Below are positions 1 to 6,480 of a stretch of DNA of 14,985 nt, in pieces; positions within the stretch are counted from its first letter, which is position 1; each line of letters starts with the position of its first letter. Made by a program: the position numbers and the translations under genes. The notes beneath the pieces were generated by a model. That model saw only the letters and a list, made by a program, of their open reading frames with translations. It was not told the origin of the DNA and did not search any database. The stretch comes from Kiritimatiellia bacterium (GTDB lineage Bacteria; Verrucomicrobiota; Kiritimatiellia; RFP12; UBA1067): assembly GCA_017508315.1 (NCBI GenBank), contig JAFVZE010000375.1:1-14985 (forward strand). The letters run 5' to 3'.

Positions 1-342
1 CGCCATATTCTGGCGACCGGCTACAACGGAACCCCGCACGGCGTCAGGAACTGTTTCGCCGGCGGATGTCCGCGCTGCGCCCATACGACGAAAAGCGGTT
101 CCCGCCTCGAGGAGTGCCTTTGCGTCCATGCCGAACAGAACGCCATCTGCCAGGCGGCGCTGCACGGTCACGCCATCGAGGGCGCAACCGTTTATGTGAC
201 GATCTCGCCGTGCCTCACCTGCGCGAAACTCATCATCAATTCGGGCATACAAGAGGTGGTTTACGGCGGGGAATACGCTTTTCTCGACACCGTCAAGGAT
301 ATTTTCAAACAATCAAAAGTAAAATACAGGAGACTGAAATGA
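1..342 (+). CDS. dCMP deaminase (ComEB-like), 5' end missing
   Basis: Zinc-dependent cytidine/deoxycytidylate deaminase family protein, expected to convert dCMP to dUMP and so feed dTMP synthesis in the cytoplasm. The reading frame is open from the first base and gives 113 residues to the TGA. Visible in order: the early-strand sequence LATGYNGTPHG (window residues 4-14), a cysteine pair GGCPRC, the zinc-ligand motif VHAEQNA with His43 and catalytic Glu45, and the second zinc motif SPCLTC with Cys71 and Cys74. These are the three zinc ligands and proton shuttle of the fold. Family members are about 150 residues long, so roughly 35-40 N-terminal residues lie outside the window. The stop overlaps the tpiA start in an ATGA, implying co-translation. 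The substrate (dCMP rather than another deaminated compound) is inferred from similarity to ComEB/dCMP deaminases; a related deaminase is the alternative. Confidence 0.9.
   Translation, partial: RHILATGYNGTPHGVRNCFAGGCPRCAHTTKSGSRLEECLCVHAEQNAICQAALHGHAIEGATVYVTISPCLTCAKLIINSGIQEVVYGGEYAFLDTVKDIFKQSKVKYRRLK
328..333 (+). promoter_or_regulatory. Ribosome binding site of tpiA
   Basis: AGGAGA lies five bases before the ATG at 339. It supports 339 as the tpiA start, rather than an upstream in-frame ATG at 66 that lies inside the deaminase gene. Confidence 0.75.
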
Positions 343-1103
343 GCAGAAAGAAAATAATCGCCGGCAACTGGAAGATGAACATCAAGCCTTCGGAGACCGC
401 CGCACTCGTCAAGGGCGTCGCCGAAGCGACCAAGGATTTCGCCGGCGTCGACATCGTTTGCTGCACCCCGGCCATCGACATTCCCGCCGCCGTCGCCGCG
501 GCCGCCGGAACCCGGGTCGAGATCGGCGCCGAGAACGCCCACTGGGAGGAGAAGGGCGCGTTCACGGGCGAGATCTCGACCGGAATGCTCATCGACGCGG
601 GCGCCAAGTACGTCATCATCGGACACTCCGAGCGCCGCCAGTATTTCGGCGAGACGGATGAGACCGTCAACAGGCGCACGCGCGCCGTCATCGCCTCGGG
701 CCTTACCGCCATCGTCTGCGTCGGCGAAACGCTTGAGGAGCGCGAGGCCGGCAAACTCAACGAGGTCATCGAGCGTCAGATGAACGTCGGTCTCAAGGAC
801 GTGACGGCCGCCGACTGCGCCAAGCTCGTCATCGCCTACGAACCCGTCTGGGCGATCGGCACCGGCAAGACCGCGACCCCCGACCAGGCGCAGGAAGTCC
901 ACGCGCTCATCCGCGAGACGCTCGCCAAGCTCGTCGGCGCGGAGACCGCCGAGACCGTGCGCATCCAGTACGGCGGTTCGATGAAGCCTTCCAACGCCGC
1001 CGAACTTCTCGCCAAGAAGGACATCGACGGCGGACTTATCGGCGGCGCGGCGCTCAAGGCCGAGGATTTCGCCGGTATCATCGCTGCGGCGGCCCAGGCG
1101 TAA
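339..1103 (+). CDS. tpiA: Triosephosphate isomerase
   Basis: Interconverts dihydroxyacetone phosphate and glyceraldehyde 3-phosphate in glycolysis and gluconeogenesis, in the cytoplasm. The protein has 254 residues, normal for a bacterial TIM barrel. All catalytic parts are visible: GNWKMN with Asn10 and Lys12, GHSERR with the electrophile His96, AYEPVWAIGTGK with the base Glu168 followed by the flexible loop 6, and the late phosphate-binding YGGSMKP and GGLIGGAAL segments. The start at 339 fits the family N-terminus (MSRKKIIAGNWKMN) and has a good ribosome binding site. The frame runs open further upstream to 66, but that stretch encodes arginine-rich nonsense antiphase to the deaminase. tpiA overlaps the deaminase by ATGA and the next gene by TAATG. 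In many bacteria tpiA is followed by secG; here a lipoprotein gene takes that place. Confidence 0.98.
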   Translation: MSRKKIIAGNWKMNIKPSETAALVKGVAEATKDFAGVDIVCCTPAIDIPAAVAAAAGTRVEIGAENAHWEEKGAFTGEISTGMLIDAGAKYVIIGHSERRQYFGETDETVNRRTRAVIASGLTAIVCVGETLEEREAGKLNEVIERQMNVGLKDVTAADCAKLVIAYEPVWAIGTGKTATPDQAQEVHALIRETLAKLVGAETAETVRIQYGGSMKPSNAAELLAKKDIDGGLIGGAALKAEDFAGIIAAAAQA

Positions 1104-1684
1104 TGCGCGTTTGGCTGCCAGCGCTCGCGGCGCTTCTCGCCGCGGGCTGTTTCAACGAGCCCGAGCCGGCATACAGAAAAGTGCCGGCCGGCGCTCGCGT
1201 TTATCTGCAGGACAAGGGACTTTCCGCCGCCCCGGAACTTGACGCGGCGACGGTCGACTACGTCAATCTCGACCGCAACGCGCTTACCAACATCGATGCG
1301 CTCGCGAAGCTTGAGGGGGTGAAGTGGCTGCGTCTCAACGACAACCGTCTTGCGGAACTGCCGGATCTGAAGGCGCTCGTCAGGTTGCGCCGCATCTATC
1401 TCAAGAACAACCGCTTCGCAACGGTGCCGGAAACGCTCAGGGATCTGCCTTCGCTTACGGACATAGATCTTTCCGGCAACCCTCTCGCGGGGGTTCCCGA
1501 ATGGCTGGCGAAAAAGCAGGGGCTTAAAAACCTTTCTTTTTCCCGTACGCGGATAACCCGGCTGCCGGAGGATCTTTCGGCGTGGAAGACGCTTCAGAGT
1601 CTGCAGCTCGGCGAGCTTTCTCTGGACGCCGCGGAAATGAGGCGCATTCGCGAAGCGCTTCCCGAGGTCGCGATAGTTTTTTGA
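1103..1684 (+). CDS. Leucine-rich-repeat lipoprotein
   Basis: Predicted lipid-anchored envelope protein of 193 residues; molecular role unknown, probably protein binding. The N-terminus is a short hydrophobic segment ending in the lipobox LAAGC, with Cys16 as the lipidated residue; the n-region carries one arginine only. About six leucine-rich repeats follow with a period of 22-23 residues, starting near residues 52, 73, 95, 118, 141 and 164 (for example VKWLRLNDNRLAELP and LRRIYLKNNRFATVP). Apart from the linker after Cys16, the repeats fill nearly the whole protein, and there is no catalytic domain. The ATG overlaps the tpiA stop as TAATG with no strong ribosome binding site, so it probably depends on coupled translation from tpiA. 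A terminator hairpin starts within its stop codon, making it the last gene of this unit. I do not recognise a named orthologue. Confidence 0.88.
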   Translation: MRVWLPALAALLAAGCFNEPEPAYRKVPAGARVYLQDKGLSAAPELDAATVDYVNLDRNALTNIDALAKLEGVKWLRLNDNRLAELPDLKALVRLRRIYLKNNRFATVPETLRDLPSLTDIDLSGNPLAGVPEWLAKKQGLKNLSFSRTRITRLPEDLSAWKTLQSLQLGELSLDAAEMRRIREALPEVAIVF

Positions 1685-1714
1685 CGGACGGCGCCTGACC
1701 GTCCGTCGCGTTTT
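1683..1714 (+). terminator. Probable intrinsic terminator after the LRR lipoprotein gene
   Basis: A perfect 9-bp stem (GACGGACGG at 1683-1691 and CCGTCCGTC at 1699-1707) encloses a 7-base loop. GCG and then TTTT follow at 1711-1714. The stem begins at the second base of the lipoprotein stop codon. The short T-run, separated from the stem by three bases, makes this a moderate rather than strong terminator. There is no T-run on the opposite side, so it should work in the + direction only. Confidence 0.65.
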
Positions 1715-1739
1715 GCAATACAGGTCCCGTGTGGACAGG

Positions 1740-1745
1740 AAAGGA
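1740..1745 (+). promoter_or_regulatory. Ribosome binding site that sets the GH97 start
   Basis: AAAGGAG spans about 1739-1745, ten bases ahead of the ATG at 1756. It favours that ATG over the upstream GTG at 1729, which would place nine polar residues in front of the signal peptide. Confidence 0.7.
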
Positions 1746-1755
1746 GAATTCTGCG

Positions 1756-3762
1756 ATGAGAAATATCTGCGCGTTTGTGCTGGCGGCGTTGACGGTCTCG
1801 GGCTGCTGCTGCGACTGTTCGAAGGAAACCGCGGCGAAGTCTCCCGACGGCCGCAACCGGATAAAGCTTTTCACAAACCCGCTTTCCTATGAGGTCACGC
1901 GCGACGGGGTGACGATGGTAAAGCGCAGCGCCATCGCCATGCAGCTTGAAGGCGAAACGCTTTCGGGTTCGGGCAGGGTCGCCAAGGTTTCCTGCGGCTC
2001 CTATACGGGAGAGGAAGTCTCGCCCGTATACAAAAAAGCGAAAATAAGTCTTAAAGGCAACTGGGTTTTCGCCGACTACGGCGACTGGGGCGTGAGGCTC
2101 GTCGCCCGCGACGACGGCGTCGCCTACCGTTTCGAGACGAAAAAAGACGGAAAGATCAAGGTGCTCGGGGAAACGGCGGCTCTGGTTCTTCCTGATTCCA
2201 ACGCGAAGTGCTGGGTGAATTTCACCAACCGTTTCGGCTGTGAAGAGACCGTTCCGCAGGCGTTTGCGGCAAAGGACGTGAAGACTGACGGTAATAAGAA
2301 GAAAATGGTCTATCTGCCGTTCGTCTGCAATGTGTCGGGGAAAACCCTTGCCGTCACCGAGTCGGATGTTTGCGATTATCCGATCTGGAATTTCACGCGC
2401 AGAGCCGGCGAAGAGGCTGCCTTCGATGCGCTTTTTTCACCTTGGCCGAAGAAGGTTGCCCACGTGTCGAACGTGAAGGGATGGGACAAGAAGGAAGAGG
2501 TTGAAAGGGGCGGACGTTGGGTGAAAGTGAAAGAGTCCGCTGATTATCTGGTTGAATGCGAGGGAACGCGCGGCTTTCCCTGGCGCACTTTCATTCTTGC
2601 AGATGAGCCTTCCCGCCTCTGTCAGGCGGATATTGTTCAGGCGCTTGCGCGTCCCGCCGCCAAGGGACATGATTTTTCGTGGGTCAAGCCCGGCAAGGTC
2701 GCATGGGACTGGTGGAGCGCGTTCGACAATAAGGGAGCTGCGGGATGCTCGACGCGGGGATATTTCCGCTTTGTGGATTTCGCGGCGAAAAGCGGCGTCG
2801 AATACGTGATCCTCGACGAGGGTTGGAGCGAGGCTTTGAACATCTGGAAATACCATCCGAATGTCGATGTGCCGAAGATCGTCGACCACGCGAACGGGAA
2901 AGGGGTCGGCATCATTCTCTGGATGGCGTGGGCGCAGGCCGCCGGGGATGAAGCGCGGGTCGTCGAGCACTTCGCCAAACTCGGGGTCAAAGGCTTCAAG
3001 GTGGACTTCATGGACCGGGGCGACGCCGATTGCGAGCGTTTCCTCTGGACTTTCGCCGAGGAGTGCCGCAAGGCGAAGATGATCGTCGACTACCACGGCG
3101 CCCACCGCCCGACCGGCATGAGCCGCGCGTATCCCAACGTCGTCAACTACGAGGGCGTGCACGGGCTCGAGCAGACGAAGTGGTTCAAGAGCAATTACGA
3201 TTTCATGGCCAACGACGTGCGTCAGTTCTTCCTGCGCATGACCGCCGGCCCCATGGACTACACGCCCGGGGCGATGGACAATTATCCCGTCGGGAAATAC
3301 AAGGGCTCGACCGTCAATCCCGGTTCCGTCGGTACCCGCTGCCGCCAGATGGCGATGATGGCGATGTACGAGGCTCCTTTGCAGATGCTTTGCGACGCGC
3401 CGACCAAATACGAAAAGAATACGGAGTGTTTCTCGTTCATGGCCGCGACGCCGGTCGTCTGGGCGGATACGGTCGGACTCGGCGGCTGCCCCGACAGTTA
3501 CGCGGCCGTCGCCCGCAAGTCGCACGGCGGCGCGTGGTATGCCGCCGCGATAACCGATGCCGAGGCGCGGGAGATAGCGCTCGATACCGCGAAGTTTCTC
3601 GGCGCGGGCGAATGGAAGGCGGAAATATTCCGCGATGCCCCGGAGTGCGATGTCGAGCCTTCGAAATACGTGCATGAGACGAAGACGGTCGATGCGGGGG
3701 AGAAGCTGGTTTTCAAAACGGCTCCCGGCGGCGGGTTCGTCGTCAAATTCTCGCACAGGTGA
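1756..3762 (+). CDS. Glycoside hydrolase family 97 lipoprotein (alpha-galactosidase/alpha-glucosidase type)
   Basis: Predicted lipid-anchored glycosidase of 668 residues, the usual size of GH97. The start at 1756 gives a clean lipoprotein signal (lipobox VSGC, Cys17), followed directly by an unusual cysteine cluster, CCCDC. Order of parts: N-terminal beta-sandwich opening with the family-like SPDGRNRIKLFTNPLSYEV; a (beta/alpha)8 barrel containing WDWWSAF, YVILDEGWSE and GVKGFKVDFMDR; and a C-terminal beta-sandwich. GH97 contains inverting enzymes (SusB type, glutamate bases) and retaining enzymes with an aspartate nucleophile. Here Asp417 in KVDFMDR, with Glu466 or Glu472 in NYEGVHGLE, resembles the retaining alpha-galactosidase-like branch; that assignment is inference. 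The site should be the periplasm or cell surface. It is preceded by a terminator, but I see no convincing promoter in the 72-base gap. There are no SusC/SusD-like or other sugar-use genes nearby. Confidence 0.9.
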   Translation: MRNICAFVLAALTVSGCCCDCSKETAAKSPDGRNRIKLFTNPLSYEVTRDGVTMVKRSAIAMQLEGETLSGSGRVAKVSCGSYTGEEVSPVYKKAKISLKGNWVFADYGDWGVRLVARDDGVAYRFETKKDGKIKVLGETAALVLPDSNAKCWVNFTNRFGCEETVPQAFAAKDVKTDGNKKKMVYLPFVCNVSGKTLAVTESDVCDYPIWNFTRRAGEEAAFDALFSPWPKKVAHVSNVKGWDKKEEVERGGRWVKVKESADYLVECEGTRGFPWRTFILADEPSRLCQADIVQALARPAAKGHDFSWVKPGKVAWDWWSAFDNKGAAGCSTRGYFRFVDFAAKSGVEYVILDEGWSEALNIWKYHPNVDVPKIVDHANGKGVGIILWMAWAQAAGDEARVVEHFAKLGVKGFKVDFMDRGDADCERFLWTFAEECRKAKMIVDYHGAHRPTGMSRAYPNVVNYEGVHGLEQTKWFKSNYDFMANDVRQFFLRMTAGPMDYTPGAMDNYPVGKYKGSTVNPGSVGTRCRQMAMMAMYEAPLQMLCDAPTKYEKNTECFSFMAATPVVWADTVGLGGCPDSYAAVARKSHGGAWYAAAITDAEAREIALDTAKFLGAGEWKAEIFRDAPECDVEPSKYVHETKTVDAGEKLVFKTAPGGGFVVKFSHR

Positions 3763-3782
3763 TGTACGGCGACTTCGCATGA
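3762..3782 (+). other. Six-codon mini-ORF bridging two genes (possible coupling relay)
   Basis: The GH97 stop overlaps an ATG (TGATG, 3760-3764). That ATG opens a six-codon frame, MYGDFA, whose TGA overlaps the ATG of the next gene (ATGA, 3779-3782). A ribosome could pass from one gene to the next through this frame. No ribosome binding site is specific to it, so it may be chance. Confidence 0.35.
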
Positions 3783-4579
3783 GACTGAAATTCACAGGAA
3801 CCGGGACTTCGGTCGGGGTGCCGCAGATCGGCTGCGGGTGTCCTACCTGCGTTTCTGCGGACCCCCGCGACCGGCGCAGAAGGTGCGGGGCGTACGTCGT
3901 TACGGACGCAGCGCATCCGTATCTCGGGCGCAAGATCTCGTTTCTGATCGACACTCCGCCGGAAATGCGAGAGGCCTGCATCGAATACGGTATCGACAAG
4001 GTAGATGCCGTGGTGCTTACCCATTCGCACATGGATCACGTCGCCGGCTTCGACGACGTGCGCCGGTTCAACACCTTGAACGGCGGAGCGCCGATGCGCT
4101 GCTACGCGTCGGCGGAGACGGTGGAGTCCATGCGCCGGATATTTCCGTATGTCGGCGAACACCGCAACGAGCTCGGACTCTACCGGCCGATGATCAGGTT
4201 CGTGTCCGACGATGCTTTTGAAATCGGCTCGGTGAAACTGCGCCGTCTGCCGGTGGAGCACGGATTTCCCTGCTGCGGATATCTTCTGGAGGACTCGGTG
4301 CAGGGTTTCCGCGTAGGTTATGTCAGCGACTGCCACGATCTCCCGGCGCAGACGGTTGATGCGCTTGAAGGCGTTGACGTAATGATCCTCAACTGTCTGC
4401 GCGAGCGTCCGCATCCCACGCATCTGAATCTCGAGCGTTCGCTCGCGTATCTTGAGCGCATACGCCCCGAAAAGGCGTACCTTATTCACATGTGCCACGA
4501 TCTGCGGCATGAAGACTGGCTCGCGAGACTTCCGGCGGGGATCGAACCCGCCTACGACGGATTGGAGATTGCACCATGA
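3779..4579 (+). CDS. Metallo-beta-lactamase-fold hydrolase, PhnP-like
   Basis: Cytoplasmic metal-dependent hydrolase of 266 residues, most like the PhnP group of cyclic-phosphate phosphodiesterases. The N-terminus MRLKFTGTGTSVGVPQIGCGCPTC carries Cys19, Cys21 and Cys24, matching the three cysteines that hold a structural zinc in PhnP. The metal-site motif THSHMDH supplies His82, His84, Asp86 and His87. Further ligands probably come from His161 (PVEHGF), Asp184 (YVSDCHD) and late histidines such as His215 (HPTHLNLE) or those in LIHMCHDLRH. No phosphonate (phn) genes are present, so the real substrate is uncertain; a general phosphodiesterase role is as likely as ribosyl cyclic phosphate hydrolysis. 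The start at 3779 fits the fold exactly, while the upstream open frame lies within the GH97 gene. The 3' end overlaps the next gene by ATGA. Confidence 0.88.
   Translation: MRLKFTGTGTSVGVPQIGCGCPTCVSADPRDRRRRCGAYVVTDAAHPYLGRKISFLIDTPPEMREACIEYGIDKVDAVVLTHSHMDHVAGFDDVRRFNTLNGGAPMRCYASAETVESMRRIFPYVGEHRNELGLYRPMIRFVSDDAFEIGSVKLRRLPVEHGFPCCGYLLEDSVQGFRVGYVSDCHDLPAQTVDALEGVDVMILNCLRERPHPTHLNLERSLAYLERIRPEKAYLIHMCHDLRHEDWLARLPAGIEPAYDGLEIAP
4564..4567 (+). promoter_or_regulatory. Ribosome binding site of the exported unknown protein
   Basis: GGAG sits eight bases before the ATG at 4576, inside the end of the hydrolase gene. It supports this start, which also gives a complete signal peptide. Confidence 0.6.
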
Positions 4580-5403
4580 GAAATACGCTGTTTTTTCTGA
4601 CGGTTTTCGCGGCGGCGCTGGCGAAAGCCGATGCGGCGAGCGAGATCAAGGTCGATCTGAAACTGGACTACGCCGATTTTGTCTCCGGCGAGCGCATCCG
4701 CGGAGTTGTGGATATAGCCAATTCGTCGCCGGAAAAGATCAGCGTCGGATATTCCAACTCCGAGGATGTCTTTTTCGTGGAGGTCTATCGGGCCGGCGAC
4801 ATGAAGCAGCTTTCGCGGGTGTACAGACGCGATTTCGTCTCCCGCTTCCGGGTGGATTCCGGCGAAGGGCAGAAACTCGAAACCTTTCTCGGCGACCATT
4901 ACGCCCTGCGGGAACCGAGCCGCTATCTGGCCAAGCCGGTGCTGGTTCACGGCGGTGTCCGCTACGAGGGGACTCTGCGCGCGTTCGACGTGGTGGAGGG
5001 CGTGAAAATCTCGGGCGCCATGCAGATGTTCGCCAACCGCCGCGCTCTGCAGCGCGAATTCGCGCTCTGTTACTGGTCGCGGAACCATTCCGAGCATCTC
5101 TTTCTGACCGCGCGCGACACGGGGAGTTCTTCGAAGCGCTGGGAGACTCGCGATCTGGGGGCGATGCTCCGGCTTGAGAAACCCTCGATCAGCATTCTGC
5201 CGACCGGAGAAGTCGTGGTGCTGCACCGGCTCAATCAGGATCAGTTCGTGCGTAGCGAGTTCTGGAGCCTGCCGGACGCGCTCGAGTTCAGAGTGCGCGA
5301 AGCGGTGCTGGATCCGGCGACCGCCGGCACGGCAAGAGTGCGTGAACTGTACAAGTCCGGCGGCGTGAAGCCGAAATCCAATCCATGGTGGAAGTTCTGG
5401 TAA
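4576..5403 (+). CDS. Exported protein of unknown function
   Basis: A 275-residue protein I do not recognise. It begins with a typical type I signal peptide: MRNTLFFLTVFAAALAKADA, with likely cleavage after residue 20 or 21. The mature part opens with alternating hydrophobic residues (KVDLKLDYADFVSGERIRGVVDIAN), which suggests a beta-sandwich or immunoglobulin-like domain of about 100 residues. The rest is mixed and has no zinc, serine-hydrolase or nucleotide-binding motif. The protein ends in an aromatic tail, WWKFW. No transmembrane segment is seen after the signal, so it should be periplasmic or secreted. It overlaps the hydrolase gene by ATGA, and its TAA is directly followed by the tsaD ATG. 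Its place between two cytoplasmic enzymes gives no clear hint of function. That it is a real gene is supported by the signal peptide, ribosome binding site and tight packing. Confidence 0.8.
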   Translation: MRNTLFFLTVFAAALAKADAASEIKVDLKLDYADFVSGERIRGVVDIANSSPEKISVGYSNSEDVFFVEVYRAGDMKQLSRVYRRDFVSRFRVDSGEGQKLETFLGDHYALREPSRYLAKPVLVHGGVRYEGTLRAFDVVEGVKISGAMQMFANRRALQREFALCYWSRNHSEHLFLTARDTGSSSKRWETRDLGAMLRLEKPSISILPTGEVVVLHRLNQDQFVRSEFWSLPDALEFRVREAVLDPATAGTARVRELYKSGGVKPKSNPWWKFW

Positions 5404-6480
5404 ATGCGCATAATAGGCATAGAGACGAGTTGTGACGAAACCGCAGCGGCGGTGGTGGAGGACGGCTGCAGAGTCGTCTCCAACGTGGTCTACACCCAGA
5501 TTCCGCTCCATGTCCCCTACGGCGGAGTGGTGCCGGAAATCGCCTCGCGCGCCCATGTCGAGAAGATCGGCGAGGTCGTGAGAAACGCGCTTGCCGGGTG
5601 TGCTCCGGTGGATGCCGTCGCCGTGACCTACGGCCCCGGTTTAAGCCCGGCGCTCATCGTCGGGCTTAACGCCGCCAAGGGACTTGCCCGCGGACTGGGA
5701 GTCCCGCTTATCGGCGTCAACCATATCGAGGCGCATCTGCATACGCCTTTTCTCCATGATGAAGGGGATGATCGTCCGGTGCCCGGCATCGATTGCGCGA
5801 TGCCGGCGCTCGGCCTTGCGGTAAGCGGCGGCCATACGACCTGGGTTGACATGCCGAGCTACGGCGAATATTCGATTGTCGGACAGACGCTCGACGATGC
5901 CGCCGGCGAAGCTTTCGACAAGGCTGCCAAACTGCTTGAGCTCGGTTATCCCGGCGGTCCGAAGATCGACAGGATCGCCCGTGAATATCTCTCCCGCGTC
6001 CCTCGGTCCTCATCCCTCATCCCCTTCCCTAAGGGGCGGCCGAGGGAAGGCGTGAGTGCGCTCGCCGGACTGCCGGCGGAACTTTGCGTTTCCTTCTCCG
6101 GACTCAAGACCGCGCTTCTGCGCCATGTCCAGCAGAACGGCGGAGCGGCGAAACTCGCGTCGGACGGCGAAGTGCCGCGCATCGTGGCGAGCTATCAGGA
6201 GGCGATCGTCCAGGCGGTTGCCGACCGTACCCGCCGCGCTCTGTCGCGTCGCGGTTATCGTTCGCTGATCGTCGGCGGCGGCGTGAGCCTCAATTCGCGC
6301 CTGCGCGAGGTTTTGAGCGAGGTCGCGGGCGATGCGGGCGTCGAACTGCGTCTGGCCAAACCGAAGTACTGCGGTGACAACGGCGCGATGATCGCGGGCC
6401 TAGCCTATTACCGGCGGAACGTCGTCGGCGACGAAGCGATGGCCGCGGATGTGAATCCCTGTCTGGAGGTCGGAGCGTGA
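5404..6480 (+). CDS. tsaD: tRNA t6A37 threonylcarbamoyltransferase TsaD
   Basis: Transfers the threonylcarbamoyl group from TC-AMP to A37 of ANN-decoding tRNAs, acting with TsaB and TsaE (neither is in this window). The protein has 358 residues, about 20 more than the E. coli enzyme. ASKHA-fold motifs are visible: IGIETSCDET at the N-terminus, the metal ligands His107 and His111 in NHIEAH, SGGHT at 141-145, TLDDAAGEAFDKAAK at 162-176, FSGLKTA at 231-237, GGGVSLNSRLR, and the C-terminal CGDNGAMIA aspartate. Between PGGP and FSGLK the protein carries about 16 residues more than E. coli TsaD, and exactly there the DNA contains a nested palindrome (5999-6047) that is read through in frame. The gene abuts the previous stop and shares GTGA with the next gene. 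Function should be intact because all core motifs are present. Confidence 0.97.
   Translation: MRIIGIETSCDETAAAVVEDGCRVVSNVVYTQIPLHVPYGGVVPEIASRAHVEKIGEVVRNALAGCAPVDAVAVTYGPGLSPALIVGLNAAKGLARGLGVPLIGVNHIEAHLHTPFLHDEGDDRPVPGIDCAMPALGLAVSGGHTTWVDMPSYGEYSIVGQTLDDAAGEAFDKAAKLLELGYPGGPKIDRIAREYLSRVPRSSSLIPFPKGRPREGVSALAGLPAELCVSFSGLKTALLRHVQQNGGAAKLASDGEVPRIVASYQEAIVQAVADRTRRALSRRGYRSLIVGGGVSLNSRLREVLSEVAGDAGVELRLAKPKYCGDNGAMIAGLAYYRRNVVGDEAMAADVNPCLEVGA
5999..6047 (+). repeat. Nested palindromic element inside tsaD
   Basis: Outer arms TCCCTCGG (5999-6006) and CCGAGGGA (6040-6047) are perfectly complementary. Inside them lies a second perfect hairpin, CCCCTT at 6021-6026 and AAGGGG at 6031-6036, with a 4-base loop. 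A short direct repeat, TCCTCAT/CCCTCAT, fills the left side (7007-type spacing is not seen elsewhere; the copies lie at about 6007-6020). The 49-base element is read through in frame as roughly VPRSSSLIPFPKGRPREG within TsaD, at a point where the protein exceeds the usual length by a similar amount. Its base pattern, runs of CCCT and CCTCATCC, differs from the surrounding coding sequence. It looks like a small mobile palindrome of the kind usually found between genes; I found no second copy in this window. Confidence 0.5.
6465..6469 (+). promoter_or_regulatory. Ribosome binding site for a GTG start
   Basis: GGAGG lies seven bases before the GTG at 6477 and supports that codon as the start of the membrane glycosyltransferase gene. 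Confidence 0.75.

Noticed and set aside
66..338. N-terminal extension of TpiA
   Set aside because: The frame is open, but this stretch encodes the dCMP deaminase in another frame, and the family start with a ribosome binding site is at 339.
1681..1721. TTGACG with a later CAATAC as a promoter for the GH97 gene
   Set aside because: The spacing is about 29 bases, and the TTGACG overlaps a stop codon and the terminator stem, so it is not a credible promoter.
2437..4032. A 531-codon open frame on the minus strand opposite the GH97 gene
   Set aside because: It lies antisense to a clearly recognised gene, its product is an arginine- and histidine-rich mix without domains, and GC-rich codon use commonly leaves such frames open. 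The same applies to long minus-strand frames opposite dxs, the S41 protease and pcnB.
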